DNA of 64,000 nucleotides from Trema orientale. Lineage: Eukaryota > Streptophyta > Magnoliopsida > Rosales > Cannabaceae. The notes beneath the pieces are model-generated. The model was not told the DNA's origin, made no database searches, and saw only the letters and a list, made by a program, of their open reading frames with translations. Within the stretch, counting starts at the first letter, position 1. The number at the start of each line of letters is the position of its first letter. A program made the position numbers and the translations under genes. The DNA is taken from the NCBI GenBank assembly GCA_002914845.1, contig JXTC01000002.1:1566185-1630184 (forward strand). The letters run 5' to 3'. Positions 49,701 through 59,662 of this stretch are shown here, piece by piece.

Positions 49701-52700
49701 CTTGTAAGTTTCTACCCAACACTACATACCTCAGAATGGCCTTCGCTGGAAAGCTTGAAGGTGAAAGAATGTGCGAAAGTAACTGTCTTAGCTATGAAAG
49801 TTGTATCAAGAATAATCGAGGAAGAGAAAAGTGGAATATTGGCACCAATTAATAGTCAAACGCAAAAACCTTTCTTTTTGATGGAGAAGGTAAGTGGTAA
49901 AATTGCTCCAGTAATCTTATATCTATATTCTCATGTTAATTTTTTGCTATTTTGTTTTTCAAAAAGAGAAAAAGGCTTTGACTTGGTACTGATCTTATAT
50001 ATATATGGTTGCTAATCCAGTAGGTATTTTTCTTTTTACCTATATGTATATATTTTTTTTTTAGCCGTTAGATCATCATTTAATGGTAATCCAACGGCTA
50101 TAATGATGTACATGAAAAGACATGCATCATTAATGCTATTTCTCTCTCTTACTTTTTAATATAAAAAAATATACAAAAAAAACTTTCATTGGCCAAATTA
50201 ATATCTATGCATAAGTTAAAAAAAAAATACCTACTAAATTGGTGCCCTATAGCCCTATATATATGCACGTGCTCTTTGTTTCATGAATTGCTTGAGTTCA
50301 TCGCTAGACGTGAAAATGAGCTACATTTAACATAAATAGATGAATATTTTTTATTATTTTTTTTCCAAACAGAAAATGAAGAAAAAGAAAAGATTAATTA
50401 CATATGAATGTAAATACTGACGTATGTATTTATAGATTTTGGTCTAGCTAAAAGGTGGATTTACTTTTTAAATTCAAACATTAATACCTCTTGAAAAGAG
50501 AAACCAATGAAACCCTCTTCAAATGTGCTTGTATATTCATAATAATTTTAGCTCCCTTTTAGGTACTTATATGTCCGCTGTCATAGGAAGATTCTCTCAA
50601 AATTTTTACAAGATCTATATACGATTTGTAAAACTTCATAATTGTAATTGTAATTGTCTTTTTCAGGTTATATTTCCCGAGTTGAAAAGTCTGATATTGA
50701 CTGGAAACATTGATTTTCCTGAAGAATTTGCAAAAGTATTCTCTAGTTTAAGGGAATTACAACTATTTCAAAGGCCTAGATTGTTGCACCTGTGGGAGGA
50801 TGTCATCCAAAATTTAGAAACTCTTAACTTGAATGAATGTGAAAGCTTAAAGAAGTTAGTACTATCATCCTCGGTGTCTTTCCAAAATCTGACTACTTTA
50901 ATGGTATCAAAGTGCTGTGGATTGCTAAATTTAGTAACTTTGCCAATAGCGAAAAGTTTGGGACAAAAGCTAAGAAGAATGAGCATTTCGGAATGTGAAA
51001 ACATGATGGAGATAATTGCAAAGGAAGAAGAAGGAGGTGATGCGGAAGGTGGCGAAATTGTCTTCAGCCAATTAGAGATTTTGATCCTTTATAATTTGCC
51101 TAGCCTCGCTCACTTCTATAATGGGAATTACATGATGAGATTTCCTAATTTAGAAAGAGCGATTGTGAGCGGGTGCTTCGAGCTGCATAGTTTTTGTATT
51201 CACGGAGTTATAACTCATAAGCTGGATAAAATATTCACAATCGCGACTTTGTATCTAGACTTGTTCCACACAGAATGGCTCTTTGATCAAATAGAATATT
51301 ACTGTATACTCGGAGGAGAGCTATGGAAGGGAGATATCAATATGACATTGGAAGAGCTCTGGAAGACTAGGCATAATAATCCCTTGACCTCGATACAAGA
51401 AGGTAGGCATGCATAATATTGATTCCCCCAAAACTGATCATGATCAATTTCTAATTAATTTCTCATTATTCTAGCTCTAGCTCTAGCTCCATCTGTTTGT
51501 TTTTTTATTTGAAAAGAAAAAATAGTATGAGAAGTATATCGGGGCAGGGAAGCCCTTTCCCATAACTCTCCAAACTGGTGGGTGGAGAAAAATGACATGG
51601 GTCAAGTGCTACAATTACTCAAGACTAATGAATTACTACAATAACAATGTCTTTCTTGACTCCATCACATTGAATAAGCAGCTAGAGCCTAAACTTTCTC
51701 ACTATGAATCTGTGTATTATTCTTTTTTCTTTTACTTTTTTTTGTTTGAAAAAAGTCTGTGTATTGTTCTTATTAAAGCTAATTAGTATATATTTTATAT
51801 TAGTAGCAAGTAGCTTTTTATAATACGTGATTTCTATATAAAACTAATGCATATACAGAATTGAAATTTTTAGGATATTATGTGGAACTGACTCTTTCTT
51901 GATATCGTATTTTATCCTAATTGCTATTAAAATTTGTTGTATATAGAGTATCTATATGTTTTGATTCCTAATTATGTTCATTTCACCAATTAGTTACACA
52001 CGTACGTGTGCGTGTCTACGTTTGTCGCTGATCAACATACAAAAGATAATTTGAGTTGTGGTCAAGAAAAAAATAATGGATAACAAGCATCAATAATTTC
52101 TTGCATATATATGTGTGTATAATTATGTTCTTATTTGTATTTGTTGTCGTAATTGACATATACTATTTAGTTCATTAAATAAATTCTTATGATAATCGTG
52201 ACTGGGATAATATTTACATTTAATTGTGTAGAAGATGCACAGAAAGATATTGAAAAGAATTCTCAAGAAATTTCTGAAAATGAATCTGAAGACGAATCTA
52301 AAAGAAGCTCTGGAAGAGATTCTGGAGAAGATTCTGAGCAAGATATGGAAGAAGATTTCAAGGGTGATTTCAAAAAAGATTTTCAGCAGGAAGATTCTAA
52401 AAATAATTCAGAAGAAGATTCTGCAAGTATTTCTGATCTAGAAGAAGATTCTGAAAAAGATTCAAAAGAAGATGCTGATGATGATGATGAGGATACCAAG
52501 AATGATAATAATTATGTAGAAGACTTTGATGAGGATTCTGAAAAGACTTCAGAAGAATCGTCTGAGGAAGATTCCAAAGAGGATATTGAGGAAGACTCTG
52601 AAGAAAGTTCCGAAGAAGATTCTGATAAAAAAGATCAATCAACGGAAGAGGCATCTGAAAAAGATCTTGAAGACAATTTTGAAGAAAAATCTAAAACAGA

Positions 52701-52761
52701 TTCTAGTGAAGATAAAGAAGAAGATTCTTCACATTCTGAACAAAATTCAGAAGATTCTTGA
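43761..52761 (+). CDS. CC-NB-ARC-LRR disease resistance protein with acidic C-terminal tail
   Basis: Join 43761..46595, 47718..48425, 49128..49889, 50667..51402, 52232..52761; 5571 nt, 1856 aa; GT-AG junctions, introns 1-3 phase 0, intron 4 phase 1. It is an intracellular immune receptor of the RPS2/At4g27190-like class. Visible parts are a coiled-coil segment (about 35-75), P-loop GMPGIGKT (184-191), kinase-2 LDDVW (263-267), RNBS-B LLTTR (289-293), the GLPL position as DLPLV (347-351) and MHD (472-474), then LRRs. Exons 2 and 3 are paralogous LRR modules; exon 4 ends with the family's usual WKGDINMTLEELW signature. The final exon adds 176 residues that are 45% Asp/Glu. If intron 4 is retained, the frame stops at 51414-51416 instead, giving a protein without the tail. 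No frameshift is seen. The model is long but continuous; intron 4 is the least certain junction. Confidence 0.85.
47216..47240 (+). repeat. C16-T9 homopolymer pair in intron 1 of the resistance gene
   Basis: Sixteen consecutive C (47216-47231) followed by nine T, in an intron otherwise poor in G and C. Confidence 0.85.
50062..50100 (+). repeat. Small inverted repeat (MITE-like hairpin) in intron 3
   Basis: 'tagccgttagat' and 'atccaacggcta' can pair over 12 bp (one G-T type mismatch), with a loop of about 15 bases. AGCCGTTRGAT-type palindromes are common in short plant MITEs. Confidence 0.5.
52232..52761 (+). other. Last coding exon: Asp/Glu/Ser-rich tail of the resistance protein
   Basis: The exon encodes 176 residues: 80 Asp/Glu and 34 Ser by my count, with repeated EDSEE, EEDSK and SSEED motifs and a DADDDDED run. 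It is expected to be disordered and holds many Ser-x-x-acidic sites suitable for CK2-type kinases. At DNA level units such as 'gaagaagattct' recur, which suggests growth by slippage or unequal exchange. The acceptor is 'aattgtgtag' (ends 52231). Confidence 0.7.
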
Positions 52762-53610
52762 GAAGTTCACAATCTGTGTTAAAGATTGTTAAGAAGATGT
52801 TCTTGAAGATTGAAGATTTAAAGACTAATTAAATAGTAAGGCCTTTGTTTTCTTATTTTATAATTTAGAATTCCTGTATATATAATATAGATGCACTAGT
52901 AATTTTAGTTGGTTCCGTTTCAACAGGTTCATATATGGTCATGCACATAAGTATTATTCATTTTTCTTTTTTAATGTTAAATTAGATTCTAATAAAAAAA
53001 TATTTTGTANNNNNNNNNNNNNNNTGGGCTTTCTTTCTTTTTTTCTTTTTTTCTTTCCTTTGAAAGGCATCATTAAGGATTTTTGTTGTTCAAATGAATG
53101 GAAAAATCAGAACAACAAATAATTAAGATAATGGCTACTTCTCTTTTTACGTGTTTCTAGAATTTTCTCAATTTATTTTGTGATTTATTTGGCCCCATGT
53201 ACATTGTACTTGAATAAATAGTAAATTTTAACCTTTACCATGGCTTGCATATATTTTTTAACCATGATTTTGAAGCAGCACAGCTAGATATTTGTCAGGA
53301 GATTTATGATATTGTGGTGTCCCTCAGTTGATTATTTGGTTTGGTCCATTAACACTTTTGGGCACCTTTTTATGTTATGAGCACCAACGTCCAGAAAGGA
53401 TAGAATTCTATGGGGAAAGCATATATTGGGGAATATATTCCTCCTATGAGATCGATTTTTTTCTTTTCTTTTTGTACGATTTTAAATGGTAACATTCAAA
53501 TTAAAGATATGCTCATGAGACTGAAAATTCCTTGTGTTTCAATCTATCCTTTTTGCCGCATGCAGGACCAATAATCTATGGAATTACACTTTATTTCTGA
53601 GATGCATGTT
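52762..53610. other. 3' flank of the resistance gene with assembly gap
   Basis: Presumed 3' UTR and downstream DNA; no gene. Fifteen Ns at 53010-53024 mark an assembly gap of unknown true size. Confidence 0.6.
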
Positions 53611-53670
53611 TGTATTAGAGGAATTAATTTATTAATTATTTAATTGTATATTTTGTAGTTATCTAAATTA
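53611..53670 (+). repeat. Copia LTR start in inverted orientation
   Basis: 'tgtattagaggaattaattt' 'attaattatttaatt' is the inverse of 54598-54634, and weaker pairing continues inward ('gtagttatctaa' against 'gtacttatctaa'). About 58 bp in total. Confidence 0.8.
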
Positions 53671-54359
53671 AGGTGATGGTGGTGTCTGTGATTATTGGAG
53701 AGACGCTTCCTTATTGATGAGTTTTTCATGAATTTCATCAAAGGAGATCGGCGTTTCACGAGCATTAACTGCGTCAACAATTCCTTTGTATTCTTGTCAA
53801 GGCCATCAAGAATCTTATCTATTAGATCTTCGTCATCAATGAGTTTGCCGAGAAGAGCAAGTTCGTTGGCCCGATTCTTGATAAATTGCATATACTTAGA
53901 GATCGTCTTCGAACTTTTGACGCAATTTTTCAATTGGTCCTTGATTTATTTGATGTGACCACGGGATGGTTTGGCAGATGTATTAGTCAAAGTGGTCCAG
54001 GCCTCTTTAGAGGTGGTAGTGCGGGCAAGAAGTGGTTAGATGGATAAAGAGACTGCACCAAGGAGTACATTGAAGAGAAGACGATCCTGGCGCTTCCACA
54101 TAGTGTAGGCTGGATTTGGAACTGGGTTACCATTAGTGGTAATGGTTGGTATAGGACTAGGATGAGAACCGTCAACAAAGCCATAGAGATCATATCCTTC
54201 TAATAGACTTTGGATTTGGAGGCACCACGTGATGTAGTTAGTGGTAGTAAGTTTTATGATGTTTGTAGTATTAATGGTAACAAGAGGATTATTTGGTTCT
54301 TGGGTATTTTGAATAGTGGTATGAGCAGTAGTAGATGTAGAGGTATCGTCAGAAGCCAT
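53640..54359 (-). pseudogene. Ty1/copia gag remnant
   Basis: The minus strand starts MASDDTSTSTTAHTTIQN and continues with IKLTTTNYITWCLQIQSLLEGYDLYGFVDGS, the N-terminal domain of plant copia gag, then in another frame KYMQFIKNRANELALLG and DKILDGLDKNTKELL (UBN2-type region). A stop near 54036 and a frame change break the gene, and it ends at the inverted LTR piece. No protease, integrase or reverse transcriptase follows. Confidence 0.85.
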
Positions 54360-54408
54360 TATTATTGAAAAAAAATGAGAGAGAAAAACAGGTCAAGAAT
54401 GTGGCCTA

Positions 54409-54418
54409 TCTGATACCA
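54409..54418 (-). other. Primer binding site of the copia remnant
   Basis: The minus strand reads TGGTATCAGA, adjacent to the LTR end at 54419 and 50 bp before the gag start codon. Confidence 0.8.
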
Positions 54419-54634
54419 TATAAAGATTGGAAATAATGGCTTAATTTCCATTGAATAAAGATGAGTTATATATACAAGTACAAAATGAGATTGGGCTAAT
54501 CAAATATTCTAAATCAACCTAATCTATGGGATTTGCTTTTAATTCAAATTATTTACAAAATCTACATAGGAAACTAATTAGATAAGTACAAAAATATATA
54601 ATTAAATAATTAATAAATTAATTCCTCTAATATA
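54419..54634 (-). repeat. LTR of the copia remnant (216 bp)
   Basis: In minus orientation it starts TATATTAGAGGAATTAA and ends AATCTTTATA at the primer site. It contains 'gtatatataactcat' and 'tttattcaatgga', a TATA-like and tail motif usual in short copia LTRs. Confidence 0.7.
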
Positions 54635-54639
54635 TTTAT

Positions 54640-55260
54640 TTTGAATTCTTTATCTTTTGCATTCAGGTTTTGCCTATGGGATGGAAATTGTTACTGTTAC
54701 CAGGCTATTGAATTGGCCTGGGATAAATCTTGGCATAAATTTTGGGTGAAACAAATTATTCGTTCGTCATTTCTATTCTACGGCAGAAGTCTTTGGTGGC
54801 TCCATAGAGGTGAGGTCACGTCGGCCTCTTTATCTTTATAGGCTTTCTCTCACGTTTCCAAAAGATAATCAAGTGGCTGATAAGTTTACTGCTTTTGGTT
54901 TTCAAGCACATCAGGAGCAATGGTGGCATTTCTCTTAGATTTTGTTTAATTTTTTGTTGCAAAGGATTTAATCCTTAAGAATCTTTTACCATGTATTAGT
55001 GGATTTTGGTTCGAGTACTCTTTTTTCAGCCTAAATTTTTTTCTCATTGGGTTTTTTCTAATTAGGTTTTAACGAGGCTCGTCTGGTTTTCTTTTAAGTC
55101 TTTTCAGCCTTTTGCCTTTAGGAATTGTTTATTTTTAACTCTTGTGCTTTTTCTTTTTTTATTAATAATATTTGTCTTTCTAGGAGTTTCTGAGCAAGGA
55201 ATTGTTGGGGTAGTTGGGTGCCAACCTAGTTGGAATATTTCTACTCTCACATAATTATGC
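54640..55260 (+). pseudogene. L1-type LINE 3' end (RNase H tail and 3' UTR)
   Basis: Translation around 54840-54945 gives a segment like LTFPKDNQVADKFTAFGFQ … QWW, the end of the RNase H domain of plant LINEs (usual form 'REGNxVADxLAxxG … WW'). The T-rich trailer with 'ttattaataatatttgtctttcta' (to about 55175) fits a LINE 3' UTR. The copy is 5' truncated and frame-shifted. Confidence 0.65.
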
Positions 55261-56589
55261 CGTTAAAGTAGTTGAAATTATTGTAAAATATTTAATAAAA
55301 AAGAATAGTTTGTTTGAATTATTTGATGTAATATTACAATAGAAGATTATACTTATATTAAGTACTGTCTCCAGGATCCTAAACTAAACATATAGTCACT
55401 CGTGTTATATCTATTGATCTAGTGATACTTAATGACTCCATATGTGAATAAAGAGATATGCATCTTTTGAGGAGATCTTGGTGATTTTATATATCTGTAA
55501 TATTTTGGAAACTTTATAGTTTATTGGTAGGAACACGAGTTTAACATTGATTATACCTCTAACATGATTATCTACCAGTAAGCCATTAGCAGTCCTTAAT
55601 TCTTATTGTGGATGACACCATGTTTTTAGAAAATGAGAAGAATTGGTTATAAAGATGTTTTCTCATTAGTTTTCCACGAAAGATACTTATTATTATGCTG
55701 ACTTAGAATTTCATTAAGTGGAGATGAGAACTACTCTTTGAATGAAGTTTGAGCTTTTGCATGGCTGCACTGATTGGTTTTAAGATTATTAGTAATGAAC
55801 ACCTAATTTAATAGATCCATATTTTTGATTATGGATTCAAACTGGCATCAATATAGTGGTATTGCAAATTTGATGAGATTGTCAATATTAGTGTGTTTTG
55901 GAGAATGTTGTTGATCAATGTGTACATGTGAGGGTCAGTGGGAGCAACTACATATTCATGATTTTATATGTTATAGATATTGTGCTCGCATTTAAAGATT
56001 CTGACCTGATATATGAGACAAATAATTATTGATTAGCCATATAAACATGAAAAATCTCAGAAAAGCCTCGTATGTTCTAGGTATATAGGTTCTTAATATA
56101 GTTCTAATGGCATTTTGGTTTGTCTCAAAGAATTTACATTGATCAAGGTCTTTATAGAGATCTAGTTCTGGATATTGTTACTCTTGCTAGAAAGCACTAA
56201 TTCTGAAATGTGACGAATTATAAAAAGCCAAAAGTCCATCAGTTGATTTGAGATAGATCATGTGAGATTAGTCCCTACGCGTTTACTGTTAGTAGCCTAA
56301 TATATATATATATATACTCAAGTACGTGCATGCCATGATATTATATTTATCTTGGGCATGTTGGTTGGGTACTTGAGTGATCCTTTTGGGTACTCAGGAT
56401 CTTATTTTTGTGATTGATTCATCGACAGACCAACACTCATAACATAGTTAGATTTTGTGATGCCGAGATTGTAGGCTGCATGGATGATAAAAGTCTATTC
56501 ATATGTATATTATGATAATAGTAGGAGGAGCTGTTATGTGATTATGTGCCAATTGGACACTTATAGCTGAGCTGTTTTAGGATTTAGTG
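55261..56589. other. Repeat-derived DNA, no intact gene
   Basis: Probably the decayed upstream pol region of the copia copy that follows. I could not read an unambiguous domain here. Confidence 0.35.
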
Positions 56590-56960
56590 TCAATTGAATA
56601 TTTACAGCTATCTCGCCTATCGAGGCAGAATCTTTGTGGCGTGTTATGAGGCTACTAGTTATGAAATTTGACTGTAGAACTTTGTTTCCGTATTCAGAGT
56701 AGTTCACTCTATTTGAGGTTGTTGAAACTTTATGGTTATGATTCCATAGCTTTATCTTTCTCTTGGAATTTGAGGAGCATTGTTAGGTCTAATTTCATTG
56801 ATATACAGTTCCTATTTGTTAGAGAGAAAGTTGTAGCACCCTCTTTTCTATTAAAAATATGCATACAGATAACATGTTGGCGAATTCACTAGTGAAAGGA
56901 CGATTTTTTGTGTGTTTTAAGAACATGCATCCTATGAGGTACTGTTAGTAGCCTTAGTTG
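56590..56960 (+). pseudogene. Ty1/copia RNase H / pol C-terminus remnant
   Basis: Across frame changes the translation gives IEAESLWRVMRLL (usual 'TEAEYxACxEA'), SFSWNLRSIVRSNFIDIQFL and FVREKV (usual 'KHIDIKxLxVxExV'), then MHTDNMLANSLVKGR (usual 'ISTDxMIADPLTKG'). These are in the right order for copia RNase H. Multiple stops make it inactive. Confidence 0.75.
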
Positions 56961-58180
56961 TATTGAACTAGTGGGAGTTTATCGCCATCTATATATGATA
57001 AACATGTTGTTGATTGATGCGAATTGCTTATGTTTTATGTAATACACGCATGTTTTGGATCCTAGTCACCTTTTATAATATGTGCACACATGTTTATTTG
57101 ATGAGTGACATGTTGATTAGAGACATCCAGTTTTAGTCTCAGTATGTGTAATGTTAGTGGATCTATGTATGAAGGTTGTCGACATGTTTTATGAATCTTT
57201 AGCGCCTGATTGTGTATGATACTTGTATCCTATCGATTTAGTATTATGCATGACTAGTTTTTGGCTATTCATATTTGTAAGAGAATCTTGTATTTTGACA
57301 TATTATAGTTAAGTGAGTATTTTTGTATAATTATACTGTCCAAGTAAGAGAATATTAGAATATTTTATATATATGGACTAGTATAATCAATAGTAATCAA
57401 TAGTAACTCACTATGTCTTAATTAAAGCATGTTAAGGACAACTATATTTATATGTATAATTGATTTTATATAGTATTACTAATTGGGCCATAATGGGATG
57501 GACCACACATTTTAATATGTATAAGGCCTATAGTTTCACACTCTTTAGATACCTTGGCTAGCCCATTGGGCCAAGGGTGTGATCTGCCATATATGTGACA
57601 ACGCCCACCAGCCCATTCCTTGATAAAAATGGTCGTTGACCAGTTTGTGGGAGAAGGGGGGAGTGTTCATTTTGGGGTGGTCTTTGACTGAGATCAATCC
57701 TCTTCATTTTTCTTCTCCATTTTCACAGCTTGCAGGAGCACCAGATATGACAATGGCTGGTCAAGACTGCAGCTCACCATTAGAGGTAATATTCAAGCCT
57801 CTGTCAATATGCTTTAAGCTTTAAATGGATTGTTGAAACTCATTTTATGAATATTATTTCAACAACTTTTTGTATCATTACTAATTTTTTAAAATCACTT
57901 TATCGCATAAAGGAAAAAAGATATAGAATATGAGTGGAAAATGAACTCTTTCCAGTTCCATTTTTTTTTCCTAGTTTTGGTTTTGAAATTAAATAGAAAA
58001 ACTAGGTATATATACGTAAGTTATGAGATGGAGTAGAGGTGACAATTCATATTTTATATAGGGGATAAAGTTGTAAAAAAAAAAAAAAATTCTAGCGAGA
58101 GCAAAGTAGATGAAAAAAAATTCATTTTATATATAAATTAGGAAAGAAAAAAATTAAGAGATTTCAATGCCCCTTGTCTC
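56961..58180. other. Probable decayed copia 3' LTR region and intergenic DNA
   Basis: No gene seen. A block at 57480-57640 has repeated 'ttgggcca' and 'agcccatt' motifs like those in LTRs. A short exon-like segment at 57739-57785 is discussed under rejected items. Confidence 0.35.
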
Positions 58181-58810
58181 TAGAGATGTCAAAAAGATTG
58201 GGCTGCCTATTAGCTATAAGGGCACAAAACAAGAAAAAAAAAATCCATGCCAAGTACGACATCGCACGATATAACCTTGGGCCGTGTCAAGTACGATGCA
58301 AAAGTGTTGGGTGGTGCCGAGCTCATGTTTATTTTTTAGGCACCTTGGCAATGGTACGACACACGGCTTTGAGGCATAAGCACTGTGCCCAAGCATGACA
58401 CGACTCATAAAGCAGGAAAAATATGATACTAGATGCCTAAAAAATATTTTGTTCTTACTTCAAATATTAAATTGTTGCTTTTATAATTTGTAATATAATT
58501 AATAAACAATAGTAATAACTATTATGATATAGGATCAATGGCAAAATAAAAATTAATGTTAAGTCTCAAACCTGAATTGACATCAATAGATTCATTATTT
58601 TGTGGGAATACATATTATTGGCAATTAATTTTAATGTGGACTCTTTGTGCTTGTTACGTTATGGACTTAGCAAAACCATGAGCATGACATAAGATGTGTC
58701 TGTGCCTATGGGCTATGCCTTTTAAATTTGGGCTAGCATGAGTACATTACAATATTGTAGTGGGCCATATCAAATACAGCATAAAGCATGAGTGAGCGTT
58801 ACTTTTAATA
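58181..58810. mobile_element. hAT-type MITE fragment
   Basis: Begins 'tagagatgtcaaaaagattg' and contains 'ttgggccgtgtcaagtacga', 'gcatgacacgactcataaag' and 'gtgggccatatcaaatacag', the motifs of a common plant hAT MITE rich in gggcc/cacgac. A matching right terminus was not found. Confidence 0.5.
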
Positions 58811-59662
58811 AACTGCTCGAGATTATATTATTGTGAAAATTAGGTCTTGTAAGACATTTTTAGGGAAAAAAACTAGAAAAATACGATGGGCTCTGCATTT
58901 TGTAGACCTGGTACCATTTTATTAACAAATACCATTTTTTAAATATATTTAGAAAAATACTATTTTTAAAATACTAGTCACCAGTAATCAGTTTTTGAGT
59001 ACTGGTAACTAGTAACCAAATGTATCTATAACTGGTAACTAATAACCATTTTAAAAATGATATTTTTCTATAAATTTTTTAAAAGGTGATATTTTTCTAA
59101 TAAAAATTATACGATAATTATAAAAAAAAAAAAGCTGACATCCGTATTTTTATAATTCTTTTTGGTTTTTATGCGTAAAAGTGTTAGAAACTCTATATAA
59201 TTTTATTAAGGGGTAGGGTTAGGGTTGGAGGAATATAAAATTAGAGTGCTTGTCCTTTTTTTACAGTTTATTTAAAAAATGTTTATTTATAATTAAATAT
59301 ATAAGTATATATATTTTTACACTCAATATATTTATTAATATACTATTTTTAATTTATGTATAGAATGTATTAATTTTCATACTATGTTATGTTTTGTACA
59401 TCATATTTTATTTTTATATTTAGTAAATTAGTTTATCCATCGATAATTTTGATATATGGGTTATTGTATACAATATTTAAAAAAACGGACATTAAAATGA
59501 ATCCAAATCTTGGTCATTTTACTATAAACCCATGAAAGAAAATAAAGTGGGACCTACGTGATGCTCTTTGAGTGATGGGGGAAGCCATGTTTACAGTTTG
59601 CATCAAACTTGAAAAGCTTCGCACTTGCACCCCTCGAAACAAAAACATAAGAAAATAGAAGA
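58811..59662. other. Intergenic DNA and NTH1 promoter region
   Basis: AT-rich with an imperfect repeat of 'actggtaactagtaaccaa' (58975-59055). No TATA box could be assigned with confidence ahead of NTH1. Confidence 0.4.

Noticed and set aside
52189..52761. Acidic frame as a separate intronless gene with its own ATG at 52189
   Set aside because: The bases before 52232 end in a good acceptor (aattgtgtag) and the phase fits exon 4 exactly; still possible, so it is noted in the tail finding's refutation test.
52235..52792. Other-frame and antisense frames over the acidic exon (Lys/Leu/Ile-rich and Leu/Gln/Pro-rich proteins)
   Set aside because: They are by-products of the repetitive gaagattct composition; only the acidic frame joins in phase to the resistance gene.
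57739..57785. Exon-like segment ('ttttcacag|cttgcagg … ttagag|gtaata')
   Set aside because: It has acceptor and donor motifs and a readable AGAPDMTMAGQDCSS-like peptide, but no neighbouring exons in phase were found, so a gene cannot be claimed.
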